A stretch of DNA of 64,000 nt from Streptomyces sp. ISL-43 (lineage in GTDB: Bacteria > Actinomycetota > Actinomycetes > Streptomycetales > Streptomycetaceae), in the NCBI RefSeq assembly GCF_018614195.1, contig NZ_JAGGOT010000062.1:1-64000 (forward strand), in the 5' to 3' direction. Below, piece after piece: positions 63,095-64,000 of the stretch. Under the pieces are notes generated by a model. The model did no database searches, had not been told where the DNA came from, and was given only the letters and a program-made list of their open reading frames with translations. The position numbers were made by a program, and so were the translations under genes. The first letter of the stretch is position 1, and each line of letters begins with the position of its first letter.

Positions 63095-64000
63095 ATGCGT
63101 TCCCGCACGCGCACCGCCGCGCTGCTGACCGCCGCCGTGCTCGGCCTGGCCGGTCTCACCGTTCCCCAGGCCACGGCCCAGGCCACGGCCCAGGCCCGGG
63201 CCTCGGCGGCATCGCCGCCCTCCGGCCCGGCCGTCGCCGTGGCGATGGGCGACAGCTTCATCTCCGGCGAGGCCGGCCGCTGGCTCGGCAACACCGACCG
63301 CTACGCCGGCAGCCGCAACGGCACCGACCGGGCCTGGACCAGCGGTTCGGCATACGATCCGGCCAAGGTCTACGGGGCGTCCGGCGCGGTCGGCGGCTGC
63401 CACCGCTCCGACGTCTCGGAGATCGCGGTCGCCCCGCTGCCCGGCATAGAGCAGCGGATCAACCTCGCCTGCTCCGGCGCCGAGACCGTCAACGTGCTCA
63501 GCGCCGCGAAGGGCGGGCAGCCGTACAACGGCGAGGCCCCGCAGACGGACCGGCTGGCGGCGCTCGCGAAGACGAAGCGGGTCAAGCTCATCGCGCTGTC
63601 CATCGGCGGGAACGACCTCGGCTTCGGCCAGATCATCGGCGACTGCGCGTACGACTGGTACTTCAGGCGGCTGTGCTGGAAGAAGCAGGCGCCGGTCGTG
63701 GAGGGGAAGCTCCCCGGGGTCAAGGCCAAGGTCGCGGCGGTCGTGGACGACATCCGCTCCGCCATGCGGGGGGCCGGCTACGCGGACGGCGACTACCGCC
63801 TCGTCCTGCAGTCCTACCCGTCACCGCTCCCGGGCGGGGAGTCCTTCCGGCTGTCGCAGAACGACTCGGACCGGATGTTCAAGGACGGCTGCCCCTTCAA
63901 CGACCGCGACGCGACCTGGGCGGCGTACACGCTGGTCCCGCAGATCGGCGGCATGGTCGAGTCGGTGGCGGTCGCCAAGGGCACCGACTTCATGGACCTG
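63095..64000 (+). CDS. Secreted SGNH/GDSL hydrolase (partial, runs off window)
   Basis: At least 302 residues; the 3' end is beyond the window. It has a signal peptide (TAALLTAAVLGLAGLTVP, then QATA repeats from a 12-base tandem repeat around 63169-63200). The SGNH domain has block I VAMGDSFISGEAGRW (nucleophile Ser), a block II Gly near LACSGAETVN, and block III LSIGGNDLGFG (oxyanion-hole Asn). The catalytic Asp/His block lies beyond 64000. Several cysteines (GGCHRS, LACSG, GDCAY, RLCWK, DGCPF) suggest disulfides. It is probably an extracellular lipase or esterase; the substrate is unknown. ATG at 63095 has AGAGGA upstream. Confidence 0.9.
   Translation, partial: MRSRTRTAALLTAAVLGLAGLTVPQATAQATAQARASAASPPSGPAVAVAMGDSFISGEAGRWLGNTDRYAGSRNGTDRAWTSGSAYDPAKVYGASGAVGGCHRSDVSEIAVAPLPGIEQRINLACSGAETVNVLSAAKGGQPYNGEAPQTDRLAALAKTKRVKLIALSIGGNDLGFGQIIGDCAYDWYFRRLCWKKQAPVVEGKLPGVKAKVAAVVDDIRSAMRGAGYADGDYRLVLQSYPSPLPGGESFRLSQNDSDRMFKDGCPFNDRDATWAAYTLVPQIGGMVESVAVAKGTDFMDL

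Overview
The window is high-GC actinobacterial DNA and almost certainly a Streptomyces chromosome. GTG starts are common, GTGA/ATGA stop-start overlaps are frequent, the only TTA codon I found is in a regulatory gene, and there are AfsR-type, MerR, PadR and Lrp regulators. The order pta-pfkA, MerR-thioredoxin, glgB-mak-treS-glgE, glgP, M4 protease, glgX, L,D-transpeptidases and EF-hand protein matches my recollection of the core chromosome of S. coelicolor. That match is from memory, not from a search.

Positions 1-7.8 kb hold central carbon metabolism (pta and pfkA, divergent), a large membrane protein, an HTH regulator and a MerR-thioredoxin pair behind a MerR-type promoter. Positions 7.7-18.5 kb hold the complete GlgE alpha-glucan pathway (glgE-treS-mak-glgB as a leftward operon, glgP divergent). 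Its debranching partner glgX lies at 43-45 kb. Positions 18.5-26 kb hold a divergent Lrp regulator/MFS exporter pair, a small His/Asp-rich secreted protein, a nitronate monooxygenase-like enzyme behind a perfect palindrome, and a secreted M4 metalloprotease.

Positions 26.3-43.1 kb form a Wzx/Wzy-type exopolysaccharide locus. It has an initiating sugar-phosphate transferase, Gmd and Fcl (GDP-L-fucose), two GT4 glycosyltransferases, a WcaF-like acetyltransferase, Wzy, Wzx, a Wzc-like chain-length protein with a broken P-loop, and a cytidylyltransferase/CDP-alcohol transferase pair. A large secreted propeller/LamG protein and a lipoprotein sit inside it. Positions 45.6-51 kb hold two paralogous L,D-transpeptidase lipoproteins flanking a CnaB-type surface protein and a transpeptidase pseudogene. 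Positions 51-55 kb hold an enoyl-CoA hydratase, a terminator-ended structured region, a TTA-containing ATP-binding regulator, and a deacetylase/beta-propeller lipoprotein operon.

The most notable system is at 55.0-57.0 kb. A low-GC cyclodipeptide synthase of the NYH subfamily overlaps a CYP121-like cytochrome P450, the pair that makes mycocyclosin in Mycobacterium tuberculosis. The second highlight is at 58.1-59.2 kb on the minus strand. A cobalamin riboswitch is followed by a CbiM-like start of six codons, then directly by a few terminal codons that overlap the start of cbiO. This looks like the scar of a deletion that removed the membrane part of a cobalt transporter. The window ends with a flavodoxin-like oxidoreductase, an AfsR-type regulator with a C-terminal frameshift, and a secreted SGNH hydrolase cut by the window edge.
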